Below are positions 50,779 through 61,700 of a stretch of 64,000 nt of DNA, one piece after another; the first letter of the stretch is position 1, and every line of letters starts with the position of its first letter. Source of the stretch: CBDDFS01 sp965227255 (lineage in GTDB: Bacteria; Bacteroidota; Bacteroidia; Flavobacteriales_E; Vicingaceae). The position numbers and the translations under genes were made by a program. The notes under the pieces were generated by a model, which was not told the origin of the DNA, made no database searches, and worked only from the letters and a program-made list of their open reading frames with translations. The stretch is taken from positions 372,001 through 436,000 of the forward strand of contig CBDDFS010000001.1 of NCBI GenBank assembly GCA_965227255.1, written 5' to 3'.

Positions 50779-51857
50779 AGGCTTTCTCCAGCTTTCATTT
50801 TTTCAGCATTCTCTGCCACCTGCAAGGCATCGATTACCTCGCCAACATCTCCGTTCATTACTGCCGGAAGGTTGTATAGTGTCAAGCCGATTCTATGGTC
50901 AGTTACCCGACCCTGCGGGTAATTATACGTCCGCACTTTGGCGGATCTGTCTCCCGTACTTACCATGGTCTTTCTTTTGCTGGCTACTTCTTCAAGATGC
51001 TTTTGAAGTTCCATTTCATAAATCCTCGATCTCAAAACACTGAGGGCTTTGTCGTAATTCTTCAGTTTGGATTTCTGATCCTGGCATTGAGCAACAATAC
51101 CTGTAGGAATGTGGGTAAGACGAATGGCAGAATAGGTAGTATTTACCGATTGTCCACCCGGTCCAGAAGAACAGTACGAATCAACTCTCAGGTCAGATTC
51201 CTTTACTTCCACATCGAATTCTTCGGCTTCAGGCAAAACAGCAACACTGGCAGCGGATGTGTGAACCCTTCCCTGCGTTTCTGTTTGTGGGACTCTCTGA
51301 ACACGATGCACTCCCGATTCATACTTCATCGTCCCGTATGCATCTGCACCATTCACGTTGAAAATGATCTCCTTGAATCCGCCTGCACTCCCTTCTGTTT
51401 GATCAACCAATTCAATCTTCCATCCTCTGCCTTCACAGTATTTCACGTACATTCTGTAAAGGTCCCCGGCAAAAATGCTTGCTTCATCTCCTCCGGTTCC
51501 AGCCCGGATCTCAACCACACAATTCTTGGCATCTTCAGGGTCTTTTGGGATGAGCAGAATCTTGATTTTAGCTTCTAATTCTTCTTTCTCTTTTGAAAGA
51601 TCATCCACTTCCATCTTAGCCATGTCGCGGAATTCCTCATCTTTTTCTGTTTCAAGAATTTCTTTTGAAGAGGCCAGATTTTCAACTACATTTTTATAAG
51701 TCTCGTAGGCCTTCACCACTTCTTCCAGATCCTTGTACTCTCTACTCAACTTAATGTATCGATCCATATCCTTCATGATCTCAGGATCCCCTATTTGGGT
51801 CTGAACGTCTTCATATCGGAATTTGATCTCCTCTAACTTGCTTAACAGGTCACTCAT
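50775..51857 (-). CDS. prfA: Peptide chain release factor 1
   Basis: The 360-residue factor recognises UAA and UAG. The anticodon-like tripeptide region reads RVPQTETQGRVHTSA (PxT = PQT), and the peptidyl-hydrolysis motif GGQ lies in SSGPGGQSVNTTYSAIRLTH. Length is typical. Its ATG shares one base with the purM stop (TAATG). Confidence 0.97.
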   Translation of the reverse strand: MSDLLSKLEEIKFRYEDVQTQIGDPEIMKDMDRYIKLSREYKDLEEVVKAYETYKNVVENLASSKEILETEKDEEFRDMAKMEVDDLSKEKEELEAKIKILLIPKDPEDAKNCVVEIRAGTGGDEASIFAGDLYRMYVKYCEGRGWKIELVDQTEGSAGGFKEIIFNVNGADAYGTMKYESGVHRVQRVPQTETQGRVHTSAASVAVLPEAEEFDVEVKESDLRVDSYCSSGPGGQSVNTTYSAIRLTHIPTGIVAQCQDQKSKLKNYDKALSVLRSRIYEMELQKHLEEVASKRKTMVSTGDRSAKVRTYNYPQGRVTDHRIGLTLYNLPAVMNGDVGEVIDALQVAENAEKMKAGESL

Positions 51858-53026
51858 TAATTGTAAGTAAAAGTACCCTTGTCGGAAATTATGCTGAGTT
51901 TCTTTTCTTCAGAAGCCTCTACCCTTCCAATTACCTGAGCATCAATGTTGAAAGATTGACTGATTGAAATAATCTCTTCTGCGATATTCTCTGGAACATA
52001 TAATTCCATTCGGTGGCCCATGTTGAACACCTGGTACATTTCTTTCCAGTCTGTTCCCGACTCTTTTTGAATAAGATCAAAAAGCGGAGGGACAGGAAAA
52101 AGATTGTCTTTTATCACGTGATCCTTTTGTGTGAAATGCAGAACCTTGGTCTGAGCTCCACCACTGCAGTGAATGATGCCGTGAATGTCATTTCTGTGTA
52201 CGTCCAGCACTTTCTTTATAACAGGAGCGTAGGTTCGAGTCGGACTTAATACGAGCTTACCTGCATCCAATGGCACACCTTCTATTTCGTCGGTAAGGTC
52301 TTTAGAACCTGAATAAACCAGATCAAAGTCTACTTCCGGGTCAAAGGTTTCTGGAAATCGGTCACCCGTAATCTTTCTAAAGACATCATGCCGGGCTGAA
52401 GTAAGACCATTGCTTCCCATGCCGCCATTGTATTCCTTTTCATATGTTGCCTGTCCATATGAAGCCAGCCCCACAATAACATCACCGGCCTGAATATTCA
52501 CGTCAATCACATCTGATTTCTTCATTCTTGAGACGACTGTCGAATCAACAATGATGGTGCGAACAAGATCACCAACATCAGCCGTTTCTCCTCCGGTTGA
52601 GTGAATGCCAACTCCCATTTCTCTGAGGTCAGAGAGAATCTCTTCCGTACCATTGATGATGGCACTGATCACATCACCCGAAATAAGATTCTTGTTCCGC
52701 CCTATGGTTGAAGAAAGAAGTATTCTATCCGTAGCGCCAACACAGATCAGATCATCGATGTTCATGATGATGGCGTCTTGGGCAATTCCCTTCCATACCG
52801 AAATATCGTCTGTTGCCTTCCAATATGCGTAGGCCAGAGATGACTTTGTACCCGCACCATCGGCGTGCATAACAATGCAATAATCATCATCTCCACTTAG
52901 ATGATCGGGAACAATCTTACAAAATGCGTTTGGAAATAAACCTTTGTCTGTATTCTTTATAGCGGCGTGAACATCTTCCTTGGATGCCGATACGCCCCTC
53001 TTGTTGTACCTTTCGGAAACGCTCAT
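51857..53026 (-). CDS. purM: Phosphoribosylformylglycinamidine cyclo-ligase (AIR synthase)
   Basis: The 389-residue enzyme closes the imidazole ring in purine synthesis. Segments HADGAGTKSSLAYAYW, NIDDLICVGA, GGETADVGDLVRT and GIIHCSGGAQTKVL correspond to the PurM ATP/FGAM site. It is somewhat longer than the E. coli protein, as is usual in this phylum. It is followed by prfA with a 1-bp overlap. A short inverted repeat (53032-53048) precedes the start codon. Confidence 0.93.
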   Translation of the reverse strand: MSVSERYNKRGVSASKEDVHAAIKNTDKGLFPNAFCKIVPDHLSGDDDYCIVMHADGAGTKSSLAYAYWKATDDISVWKGIAQDAIIMNIDDLICVGATDRILLSSTIGRNKNLISGDVISAIINGTEEILSDLREMGVGIHSTGGETADVGDLVRTIIVDSTVVSRMKKSDVIDVNIQAGDVIVGLASYGQATYEKEYNGGMGSNGLTSARHDVFRKITGDRFPETFDPEVDFDLVYSGSKDLTDEIEGVPLDAGKLVLSPTRTYAPVIKKVLDVHRNDIHGIIHCSGGAQTKVLHFTQKDHVIKDNLFPVPPLFDLIQKESGTDWKEMYQVFNMGHRMELYVPENIAEEIISISQSFNIDAQVIGRVEASEEKKLSIISDKGTFTYN

Positions 53027-53031
53027 ATGTG

Positions 53032-53048
53032 CTGATACTCTGTATCAG
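53032..53048 (-). promoter_or_regulatory. Small hairpin just upstream of purM
   Basis: The perfect 7-bp inverted repeat CTGATAC/GTATCAG with a 3-nt loop lies in the 40-bp gap between the OmpA-family gene and purM, 6 bp before the purM start codon. It has no U-run. Role unknown; it could affect purM initiation. Confidence 0.35.
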
Positions 53049-53066
53049 ATTAGAAGTGAATAATAC

Positions 53067-55034
53067 CTATTGCGGAACCCAGTCGAAATTCAGAACCTCA
53101 AATTCCACACGTCTGTTCTTCTGATGGGCATCTTCTTTCTCCTGTTTTGTAGACAGCTTGGCGATTTCTGCGTCAGAGATCTTAAGTCTACGCTCACCAT
53201 ATCCAACCGGTTTCATTCTACCGCTTGGGATTCCCTTACTAACCAGGTATTCTACACAGGAATTAGCCCTGTTCTGAGAAAGTTTAAGGTTTTTCGCATC
53301 TGTATCCCTTGAATCAGTGTGAGCCGAAAGCTCGATGATGATGGTTTCGTTATCCACCAAAATGTTGTACAGATAATCCAAGGAGTCTTTAGATTCAGGC
53401 AACAAGTCCCATTTTCCCAATTCGAATAGTACCTCTGGCAGTACGATTGGCTCAGCAACCGGCTGAAGTTTGTATTCGTGATAGAATACTTTAGACTCAG
53501 GTTCTGCAACCGTTGTTTCATTACCCTTGGCTACGAGATAATCAACAGCTCCCACTGTCAACTCGTAAGATTGATTCTCTTTGATATAAAAGTCATTCGT
53601 TCCTTTTTTACCAAACTTGAATTCACCTTTTGCATCTGTTGTGACTTCTGCATTGGTTCCATCTGTACCAACAAGTTTAACTGTGGCATTTGGAATCGGT
53701 TCATTGGTTTCCTTATCAAGTGCTATACCCTCCAAGGCAAATACCAACGGTGGCCAGTAGAATTCCCAGATGTCTGTTCCACCCATGGTTTCATCTCCTT
53801 CTCTCTCTGAAGAAAGATATCCTCTGTTTTTGTCTCCATCCCAAACAATACCGAAATCATGTGAAGTTGAGTTGATAGGATATCCCATGTTCTGAACATT
53901 ACCCCACTGATTGTCGCCCGTCTGCTCCGCAGAGAAAATATCTAGTCCACCCATTCCGATGTGACCATTGGATGCGAAATACAATTTATTATCAAAGGCG
54001 ATATAAGGATACATTTCATCGCCGGCTGTATTGATGGAAGAACCAAGATTGATAGGCTCAGACCAAACACCTCTTCCTTTATTCAACACATACCAGATGT
54101 CTTTTCCTCCGTATCCACCCGGCATGTTAGATGAGAAGAGTAAAACTTTATCGTCATTGGTAATAGCAGGATGACCCACTCTCAACGTATCATCCGCCAA
54201 CGGAATTACTTCTGCATCTCCCCAGATTTTACCTTGCTTCTTAGCCCAGTAAATTGAACATCCAAAGTTTCCTTCTTTTTTGTCGAAACCACACCTCGTG
54301 AAATAAAGTGTATTTCTTCTTTTGTTCATGCAAATAGTTCCTTCACTAGCCTCTGAGTTCACCGTTTCATTCAAAGGAATTGGCTCACTCCATTTACCTT
54401 TTCTATCTCTGGTTGTCTGGAAAATATCTTCCATACCCTGACCTGATCCTTCATGTATATGAGACCCAGTCGCCGCCTCTCTTGTAGACGTGAAGTAAAG
54501 AACGTTGTTCTTGTTGTCCGCAAAATTTGGTGAATAATCGTCTTCTTCAGAATTGATGATAGGAGCCACCTCAACCTCATATCGAGTTGGATTTTTCATA
54601 TAGTCCATGGCCAATTCAACCGACCTCAGACCATCTTTACCCTTTTTATCATTGGGTTTCTTATTCACATAGTTCTGATACTCTTCCGCTGCGTCTTCCA
54701 GCTTGCCATTTATCTTCTTCATCTCTGCCAGATAATAAATGGCTATAGGATCCTTGTAGGATGCCTTGATTGCCTTTGCATACCATACTTCAGCCTGTTT
54801 TGAGTTTCCCGTAAAACGATAACTCTCTGCAGTTCTGAAGATAATGAATGATTTTTGCTCCTTTTCTTGTACCCTCGTATAGGCCTTTTTGTAAAGTTCG
54901 ATGGCGTCGTAATACCTCTCATGTGCAAAGGCAGTATTTGCCTCAAGTAAAAAGTCCTTTTGAGCCATGACTTCGACTGAAGTCAACAACACAAACGCAC
55001 TCACGAGCAATGTCCTTATTATCCTCATAATCAA
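53067..55034 (-). CDS. PorE-like OmpA-family protein (TPR, PD40 propeller, CRD, OmpA)
   Basis: The 655-residue exported protein has a signal peptide (VLLTSVEVMAQ; start MIM or the second Met). In order: TPR units (about 28-130); five PD40/WD40-like blades (about 165-420, such as SPNFADNKNNVLYFTSTRE and LLFSSNMPGGYGGKDIWYV); a carboxypeptidase-regulatory-like domain (about 435-500); and an OmpA peptidoglycan-binding domain (about 540-645, LSAHTDSR and QNRANSCVEYLVSKGI). This is the order of PorE, which tethers the type IX secretion machinery to peptidoglycan in Porphyromonas. Paralogues with this layout are common, so PorE identity is not certain. Confidence 0.8.
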   Translation of the reverse strand: MIMRIIRTLLVSAFVLLTSVEVMAQKDFLLEANTAFAHERYYDAIELYKKAYTRVQEKEQKSFIIFRTAESYRFTGNSKQAEVWYAKAIKASYKDPIAIYYLAEMKKINGKLEDAAEEYQNYVNKKPNDKKGKDGLRSVELAMDYMKNPTRYEVEVAPIINSEEDDYSPNFADNKNNVLYFTSTREAATGSHIHEGSGQGMEDIFQTTRDRKGKWSEPIPLNETVNSEASEGTICMNKRRNTLYFTRCGFDKKEGNFGCSIYWAKKQGKIWGDAEVIPLADDTLRVGHPAITNDDKVLLFSSNMPGGYGGKDIWYVLNKGRGVWSEPINLGSSINTAGDEMYPYIAFDNKLYFASNGHIGMGGLDIFSAEQTGDNQWGNVQNMGYPINSTSHDFGIVWDGDKNRGYLSSEREGDETMGGTDIWEFYWPPLVFALEGIALDKETNEPIPNATVKLVGTDGTNAEVTTDAKGEFKFGKKGTNDFYIKENQSYELTVGAVDYLVAKGNETTVAEPESKVFYHEYKLQPVAEPIVLPEVLFELGKWDLLPESKDSLDYLYNILVDNETIIIELSAHTDSRDTDAKNLKLSQNRANSCVEYLVSKGIPSGRMKPVGYGERRLKISDAEIAKLSTKQEKEDAHQKNRRVEFEVLNFDWVPQ

Positions 55035-55160
55035 CGTGTTATATATGCTTTAAAGGTGAATCGCTGCTAAAGTAATCAATCTTTTTCAAATATTCAAAGC
55101 AGATTATCAAAGCAGCAATTCGCCGTATCCCTTTAACGATAAGGAATAGAGAATATTACA

Positions 55161-57350
55161 TTATTTGGTAAAGAGCACTTCACGAAGCTTTGGAAGTGGC
55201 CATAATTCATCGTCGATAAGCATTTCCAATTTATCCACGTGATATTTCAATGTATCGAAATAAGGTCGAACCTTATCACAGTAATAAATGGCCTTATCTC
55301 TTGGATCTTCAATTTTGTTCCCAACCCTTCTGGCCTCAATCATATCATCGACGTTTTTCTTGATCACATTGATATGCTTCGAGGTGTCCTGAAGAAGTTT
55401 CATCTGAGTTTCAGTAGCCTCTTTACTATCCTTGTCACCAAAGATATCTTTCAGTCCTTTTACATTCTGTATCAGTCTGTTCTGATATTCAATGGCTGTA
55501 GGAATAATATGGTTTTGTGATACATCACCAATGGCTCTCGACTCGATCTGGATCTTCATGGCATAGTTCTCCATTTCAATCTCGTGTCTCGCATCCAGTT
55601 CTTCAGATGTCAGAACCTCAAGTCCTTCGAAAAGCTCTTTGGTAGACTTGTCAACCATAATATCCATGGCTCTCGGCGTATCCTTGATATTGTTCAATCC
55701 TCGTTTCTCTGCTTCTTTTACCCATTCATCAGAGTAACCATTTCCTTCAAATCGAATGTTCTTCGATTCAACAATCAGATTTCTAATTTCTCTCAGGATT
55801 GCTTCATCTTTCTTGGTACCCTTATTTATTTGAGCATCAACGTTCTTTTTGAATTCCTGAAGTTGTCTGGCCATTGCGGCATTCATTGCCGTCATAGGAA
55901 CAGCGCAATTTGCAGATGAACCCACAGCACGGAATTCAAACTTATTTCCTGTGAAAGCAAAAGGTGATGTCCTGTTACGATCCGTATTATCCAGCAGAAT
56001 TTCAGGAATTTTACCAATCCTCAATTTCAATGCTGTCTTCTCGTCGGCCGTCATTTTTTGTCCACCGATATCCTTCTCAATAGAATCAAGCATCTTCGTC
56101 AACTGCTCTCCAATAAATGCTGAAATAATTGCAGGAGGTGCTTCGTTTGCACCCAACCTATGATCGTTCCCTGCAGAAGCAATGGTAGATCTGATAAGAT
56201 CGTTATATCTGTAAAGCGCGGCAATTGCATTCACAAAGAATGTAAGGAATCTCAAGTTGGTCTTTGGATTATTTCCGGGACCCAATAGATTCACTCCTGT
56301 GTTTGTACCTAGCGACCAGTTATTGTGCTTTCCCGACCCATTCAAACCCGGATAAGGTTTTTCGTGCAACAACACCCTGAAGTTGTGATTAATTGCAATC
56401 TTCTCAAGAAGATCCATTAAAAGCAAGTTGTGGTCGTTCGCAAGGTTGGCTTCTTCGAAAATCGGCGCTACTTCGTATTGATTTGGCGCTACTTCATTGT
56501 GTCTTGTAGTCACTGGAATACCAAGTCTCAGGGCTTCCGTTTCAAAATCTCTCATGAAGGCTGATACCCTTTCAGGAATGGTTCCAAAATAATGGTCATC
56601 CAACTGTTGTCCTTTGGCCGGAGTGTGACCAAATAGAGCCCTTCCTGTCATCATGATATCCGGACGAGCGTTATACAAGGCCGAATCGATGAGGAAATAC
56701 TCCTGCTCCCAACCGAGGGTGGCAGAAACTTTAGTTACATTCTTATCAAAATATTGACATACAGCCGTAGCAGCTTCATCCACTGCATGCAATGCTTTGA
56801 GCAATGGCATCTTATTATCAAGAGCATGCCCTGTATAAGAGATAAAAATGGTAGGTATGCATAATGTCTTACCTATAATAAAGGCAGGTGAGGAAGGATC
56901 CCAAGCCGTATATCCCCTGGCTTCAAAAGTATTTCGTATTCCTCCACTTGGAAATGAAGAAGCATCTGGTTCCTGCTGAGCCAACATGGAACCGTCAAAT
57001 CTCTCTATGGCTCTTCCACCGAATTGTGGTTGGAAAAATGCGTCGTGCTTTTCTGCAGTCGACCCAGTCAAAGGCTGGAACCAATGTGTGTAATGAGTGG
57101 CACCTTTTGACATGGCCCAATCCTTCATTCCGGCCGCCACAGCATTGGCCAGTTTTCTGTCGATTCTCTCACCCTGATCCACGGCACTTTTTACACTTTC
57201 GTATACGTCCTTTGGCAGGTATTCCTGCATGGTGAAATCTGTAAATACCAGCGATGAATAATAATCAGAGATTTTATCTGAAGGAGGATCCTTGTGAATT
57301 GCTTTACGATGAATTACATCTTCCAGCGCAGAAAATCGAAAAACAGCCAT
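55161..57350 (-). CDS. glnN: Glutamine synthetase type III
   Basis: The 729-residue enzyme makes glutamine from glutamate, ammonia and ATP. GSIII hallmarks: TDFTMQEYLPKDVYES near the N-terminus, THWFQPLTG, GWEQEYFLID, VAPNQYEVAPIFEEANLANDHN, LLHEKPYPGLNGSGKHNNWSL and the C-terminal ELWPLPKLREVLFTK. It is dodecameric and unrelated in length to GSI (about 470 residues). A strong promoter lies just upstream. No nitrogen regulator or gltB is adjacent. Confidence 0.96.
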   Translation of the reverse strand: MAVFRFSALEDVIHRKAIHKDPPSDKISDYYSSLVFTDFTMQEYLPKDVYESVKSAVDQGERIDRKLANAVAAGMKDWAMSKGATHYTHWFQPLTGSTAEKHDAFFQPQFGGRAIERFDGSMLAQQEPDASSFPSGGIRNTFEARGYTAWDPSSPAFIIGKTLCIPTIFISYTGHALDNKMPLLKALHAVDEAATAVCQYFDKNVTKVSATLGWEQEYFLIDSALYNARPDIMMTGRALFGHTPAKGQQLDDHYFGTIPERVSAFMRDFETEALRLGIPVTTRHNEVAPNQYEVAPIFEEANLANDHNLLLMDLLEKIAINHNFRVLLHEKPYPGLNGSGKHNNWSLGTNTGVNLLGPGNNPKTNLRFLTFFVNAIAALYRYNDLIRSTIASAGNDHRLGANEAPPAIISAFIGEQLTKMLDSIEKDIGGQKMTADEKTALKLRIGKIPEILLDNTDRNRTSPFAFTGNKFEFRAVGSSANCAVPMTAMNAAMARQLQEFKKNVDAQINKGTKKDEAILREIRNLIVESKNIRFEGNGYSDEWVKEAEKRGLNNIKDTPRAMDIMVDKSTKELFEGLEVLTSEELDARHEIEMENYAMKIQIESRAIGDVSQNHIIPTAIEYQNRLIQNVKGLKDIFGDKDSKEATETQMKLLQDTSKHINVIKKNVDDMIEARRVGNKIEDPRDKAIYYCDKVRPYFDTLKYHVDKLEMLIDDELWPLPKLREVLFTK

Positions 57351-57378
57351 TTTTTAACGAGTTTTTTAAATTATTCGG

Positions 57379-57408
57379 CAAAGATAGCTCAATTATAGGG
57401 GGTGTCAA
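57379..57408 (-). promoter_or_regulatory. Promoter of the GSIII gene
   Basis: On the minus strand, TTG is followed after 19 bp by TATCTTTG, a full match to the Bacteroidota consensus, 28 bp before the start codon. Confidence 0.82.
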
Positions 57409-57475
57409 GAAAAAAAGAAGTCTTTTTTCAACAAGACCCCCTATTTTTTCAACCAAAATAAAGATAAAAGGATAT

Positions 57476-58423
57476 TTATCCTTTCATGAAGACGAAATAG
57501 ATATAGGTGCAGTAGACAGTCAACAGAACAAAACCATCTAATCTTGTCACTTTTCTGCCAATTAACATTAGAGGAAGGATAAGGGCAGAAATGGCCAGTA
57601 GCCAGTATACATCAAAGTTCAGAAGGGTCTCATTAACGGGAATGGCTTTGACAATGGAGGTAATTCCCAAAATGGAGAGAATATTAAAAATGTTGGAACC
57701 GATCAGGTTACCGACGGATATATCGGTTTCTTTTCGAAATGCTGCCACGAGAGAAGTGATCAATTCAGGTAGGCTAGTTCCCAGAGCTACCAGTGTTAAT
57801 CCGATGACACGCTGAGAAACACCGAAGTTCATGGCAATATCATCTGCACCATCAAGAAACCAGTCGGCACCATAAACAAGTCCCACACATCCCAAAATGA
57901 TGAGAGAGATATCTTTTATATAAGGTACAATTCCGTGCTTTAAAATTTCTTCATTTCTTTCTTCTTTCTCTTTCTTCGTTTTTTTTCTGGACCTTCTGAT
58001 CAACCAGATGGTAAAGACTCCCAGCATACTGATCAGGGCAACACCTTCCCAAAATCCAAGCCAGCCATTGAGGATGAGTATATAGAAAAGAACTGTACTG
58101 ATCATCATCATGGGCCAGTCAATTCCAATGGTGTCTCTGTTGACATGAACGGGAAATACAATGGCCGTCAGTCCCAATACAAGGGCGATGTTGGAAACAT
58201 TTGAGCCCATAACGGCCCCAAGAGCGATGTCAGGTTTTTCTTTTAAAGCTGCTTTGACGGCAACCAATAATTCAGGGGCCGAAGTTCCAAAGGATACAAT
58301 AGTCATTCCGATGACCAGGGTGGAGAGGTGAAGTCGAACTGCAATACTAACAGAACCTTTTACCAGTAGTTCTCCACTGATAAGGAGTGTGACTAGACCG
58401 GCAACTAACAGGACATATTCCAT
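57476..58423 (-). CDS. Calcium/sodium antiporter (YrbG/CaxA family)
   Basis: The 315-residue membrane protein has about ten helices arranged as two inverted repeats. The alpha-1 motif is GTSAPELLVAVKAAL with GAVMGSNVSNIALVLG; the alpha-2 motif is GTSLPELITSLVAAF with GNLIGSNIFNILSILG. The family exchanges Ca2+ for Na+ across the inner membrane. A charged Lys/Glu-rich cytosolic loop lies in the middle (about 145-165). It follows tatA by 7 bp. Confidence 0.92.
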   Translation of the reverse strand: MEYVLLVAGLVTLLISGELLVKGSVSIAVRLHLSTLVIGMTIVSFGTSAPELLVAVKAALKEKPDIALGAVMGSNVSNIALVLGLTAIVFPVHVNRDTIGIDWPMMMISTVLFYILILNGWLGFWEGVALISMLGVFTIWLIRRSRKKTKKEKEERNEEILKHGIVPYIKDISLIILGCVGLVYGADWFLDGADDIAMNFGVSQRVIGLTLVALGTSLPELITSLVAAFRKETDISVGNLIGSNIFNILSILGITSIVKAIPVNETLLNFDVYWLLAISALILPLMLIGRKVTRLDGFVLLTVYCTYIYFVFMKG

Positions 58424-58430
58424 TTACATC

Positions 58431-58673
58431 CTATTTATCTAGTCCGGAATCTTTGGTTGATTTTTTTACTTCCCTTTCAATTTCCTGTCCGCTCTTACGG
58501 ATCTCCTGTTGAATCTCACCGGTGGCATTTCTGAATTCTCTCATGCCTTTTCCCAGTCCGCGCATTAGATCCGGAATTCTTTTGGAACCAAAAAATACGA
58601 TAACAAACAGAATTACAACAAACAATTCCGGAGCACCGATATTGAAGAAAAGAAAAATTGATAAGAAGTCCAT
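58431..58673 (-). CDS. tatA: Sec-independent protein translocase TatA
   Basis: The 80-residue protein has a short N-terminal membrane helix (GAPELFVVILFVIVFFG), the hinge SKRIPDLMRGLGKGMREFR, and a charged amphipathic tail. This is the TatA/E layout, which forms the Tat pore with TatC. tatC is not adjacent. It lies between secDF and the antiporter gene on one strand. Confidence 0.92.
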   Translation of the reverse strand: MDFLSIFLFFNIGAPELFVVILFVIVFFGSKRIPDLMRGLGKGMREFRNATGEIQQEIRKSGQEIEREVKKSTKDSGLDK

Positions 58674-58732
58674 CTCAGGTATAAATCCTGCAGCTAAATT
58701 AATACATCTAGCTGCAGGAATGAGATATACTG

Positions 58733-61700
58733 TTATTTTTTACGCTTACCCTCGCTCTTGTTGGATAGATCAACCACAACAGGTGTAGCTACGAAGAGTG
58801 AAGAATAAGTTCCAACTGATACACCGATCAACAATGCAAAGGCAAAACCTCGTATCACTTCACCTCCGAAGATGAAGATCATCAACAATACAAAGAATGT
58901 GGAAAGAGATGTATTAATGGTTCTGCTAAGCGTGCTGTTCAAGGCTCTGTTCACCACATCATTAAACTCCTGCTTCTTGTGAAGATGCAGGTATTCCCTG
59001 ATCCGGTCAAACACTACCACGGTATCATTGATCGAATAACCCACCACTGTCAAGATGGCTGCAATGAATGCCTGGTCAATCTCAAGAGAGAATGGCATAA
59101 GCCCGTCAAGTATTGAGAACAATCCAAGAACAACAAGCACATCATGGAAGATGGCCGCAAGAGCACCCAATCCATATTGCCATTTTCTAAATCTGATCAA
59201 GATATAAATGAAGATCACGATCATTGAGAATATGATGGCGAAAAGTGCGTCTTTCTTGATATCATCAGCAATTGTTGGACCAACTTTCTGAGAAGACATG
59301 ATCTCGTAAGAAGGTGATCCAGTCATGTTTTCCAATCCTGAATTCAATGCATTTTCAACTACCTCGTCGGCTTTTGGATCTTCACTTGAGATCATGAAAT
59401 CTGTGGTGATCCTCAACTGATTATCCTCACCAAAAGTTTTCACTTCAGGCTCAGACTCAAATTCATTTCTCAATGAATTTCTCACATCAGACTCACTAAC
59501 TGAAGTTTCAAATCGAACTACATAAGATCGTCCTCCCTGGAAGTCAACGCCGTAGTTCAGGTTCTTCGTGAACAAACTGGCCAGACCGGCTATGATGATC
59601 ACTGAAGAGAAGATGTAGTATATCTTTCTACTCTTCACGAATCCAATATTCATATTCTGGAATGCATTCTCGGTAATCTTCGTTGAGAACTTCAATTCTT
59701 TGTTCCTGTCAAGCATTGAAGTAAAGATCAACCTTGTGATGAAAATGGCTGAGAACAATGATGTCACAATACCTATTACAAGGGTTTTGGCAAAACCTTC
59801 AACCGGACCACTACCGAATATCCAAAGGATAATACCTGTAAGAATGGTCGTAACGTTCGCATCTATAATGGATGAGTAAGCCCTTGAGTAACCGTCTGAG
59901 ACGGCAAGCCTGATTCCTTTTCCGGCTCTGACCTCTTCACGTATCCTTTCATAAATAAGTACGTTGGCATCCACCGACATACCAATGGTAAGAACAATAC
60001 CTGCAATACCCGGCAGGGTCAGTGCTATGTTTGTTGAAGCAAGTACACCAATAAGGAAGAACAGGTTGGCAAGAAGTGCAACGTTCGAAGCCAAACCAGC
60101 TTTACTATAATAGAAAACCATGTAAAGAAGTACAATCATCAAAGCAATGAGGAATGAACGCAATCCACTGTTGATAGCCTCCTGTCCCAGAGATGGTCCA
60201 ACTACGGCTTCTTCCACGATTCTCGCAGGAGCAGGTAGTTTACCGGCCTTAAGGATATTGGCGATCAACTGAGCTTCGTCGATCTCAAATTGTCCGGTGA
60301 TCACAGATATACCACCTGAAATCTCATTTTGTACCGTTGGGAATGAATAAACATAATTATCAAGTACAATGGCAATACTTTTACCGATGTTATCCTTTGT
60401 AAGTGACTTCCATGTTTTAGCACCAATGGCATCCATCTTCATAGTAATCTCAGGCTGTCCACCAAACTGACCATAACTCTGGTAAGCATCAACGATGACA
60501 TCACCTTCAAGTGGAGCTCTTCCGTCTCGGTCATTCACTTTGACAGCAATCAATCTTACAAATCTTCCATCCGGATCGTATGGTTTAGCATCCCAAAGGA
60601 ATCTGGCTTTTGCTGGGAAGATGGCCTTGATCTTAGGCATGGCCAGGTATGAATTGACTTTGTCTGTGTCTTTTACAGCAACATATCCCACAACCGGACC
60701 TTCGCCAGGGAAATACTGTCCCTGCTCGTTTTGTCTGAAGTTAGGCTGAAGGATGCTGAACAATGGATTTTGTCTGGCCTGATCCTCATCAGAAAGATCA
60801 GCTGTCTCAGCCGTGATCAGACTATCATCAGGAGATGTACTTTCTTCTTCAAACAGAGACTTTTCACCTGAAAGTAAATCTTCTTCCTCTTCTACGCTCT
60901 CTTCTCCATCTAACTGAGCAACTTCTTCTCCATCGCTTGTCTCTTCGCCTTCACCTGAGACTTCCTCTCCTGCATCTGCCGTTTCTTCCGTCTCCTCGCT
61001 TTCTTCAACCTCTTCCTCATAACCGAGTAAAAGACGAAGCTTTTCATTCATGGTTTCAAGTCTCGGATAGATCTCCTGGTTTTCATATGTTTCCCAGAAT
61101 TCCAGCTTAGCCGTTCCCTGCAATAACTGACGAACTCTTTCCTTATTCTTCACACCCGGAAGTTCAACAAGGATCCTGTCAGAACCTTCAAGCTTTTGAA
61201 TGTTTGGCTGAGCTACCCCAAAAAGATTAACCCTCGTTCTGATCACCTCAAAACTGTTGTCAAAAGCAATGTCGGTTTCCTTCCTGATGAATTCTATTAC
61301 TTCTTCGTTCGTGGCATCTCTAGAGATCTTGTCTTTATTGTCAAGGTTGTAAAAATGAGTAGTGAGTCTTCCTCCGGGATTCACTTCGAGGTAAGCTCTT
61401 TCGAAAAGAGTTACAAAGTCTTCCTGTGAGTTTTTCTGATCTGCCTTGGCTTTATTGATGGCGTTCTGAAAAGATGGATCCTCCGGATTTCCGGCAAGGG
61501 CTCTAACAACGTCTTCGATTGAAACTTCGAGAGTAACGTTCATACCACCTTTAAGATCAAGACCAAGGTTCAACTCATATTTCTTAACGTCAGCATAGGT
61601 AAATCCAAGGAGTGGATAAACCTCTTCCGATCTCATTGAATCGAGATAGGCATCCATAGCTTTCACATCACCACCTGAAACTTCAGCGGCCTTATCCTCC

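Noticed and set aside
60835..61110. Leucine-rich open frame on the plus strand inside secDF
   Set aside because: It is the antisense reading of the Glu/Ser-rich insertion; GAA/GAG and TCN codons read backwards give Leu and Phe. No start context or homology pattern.
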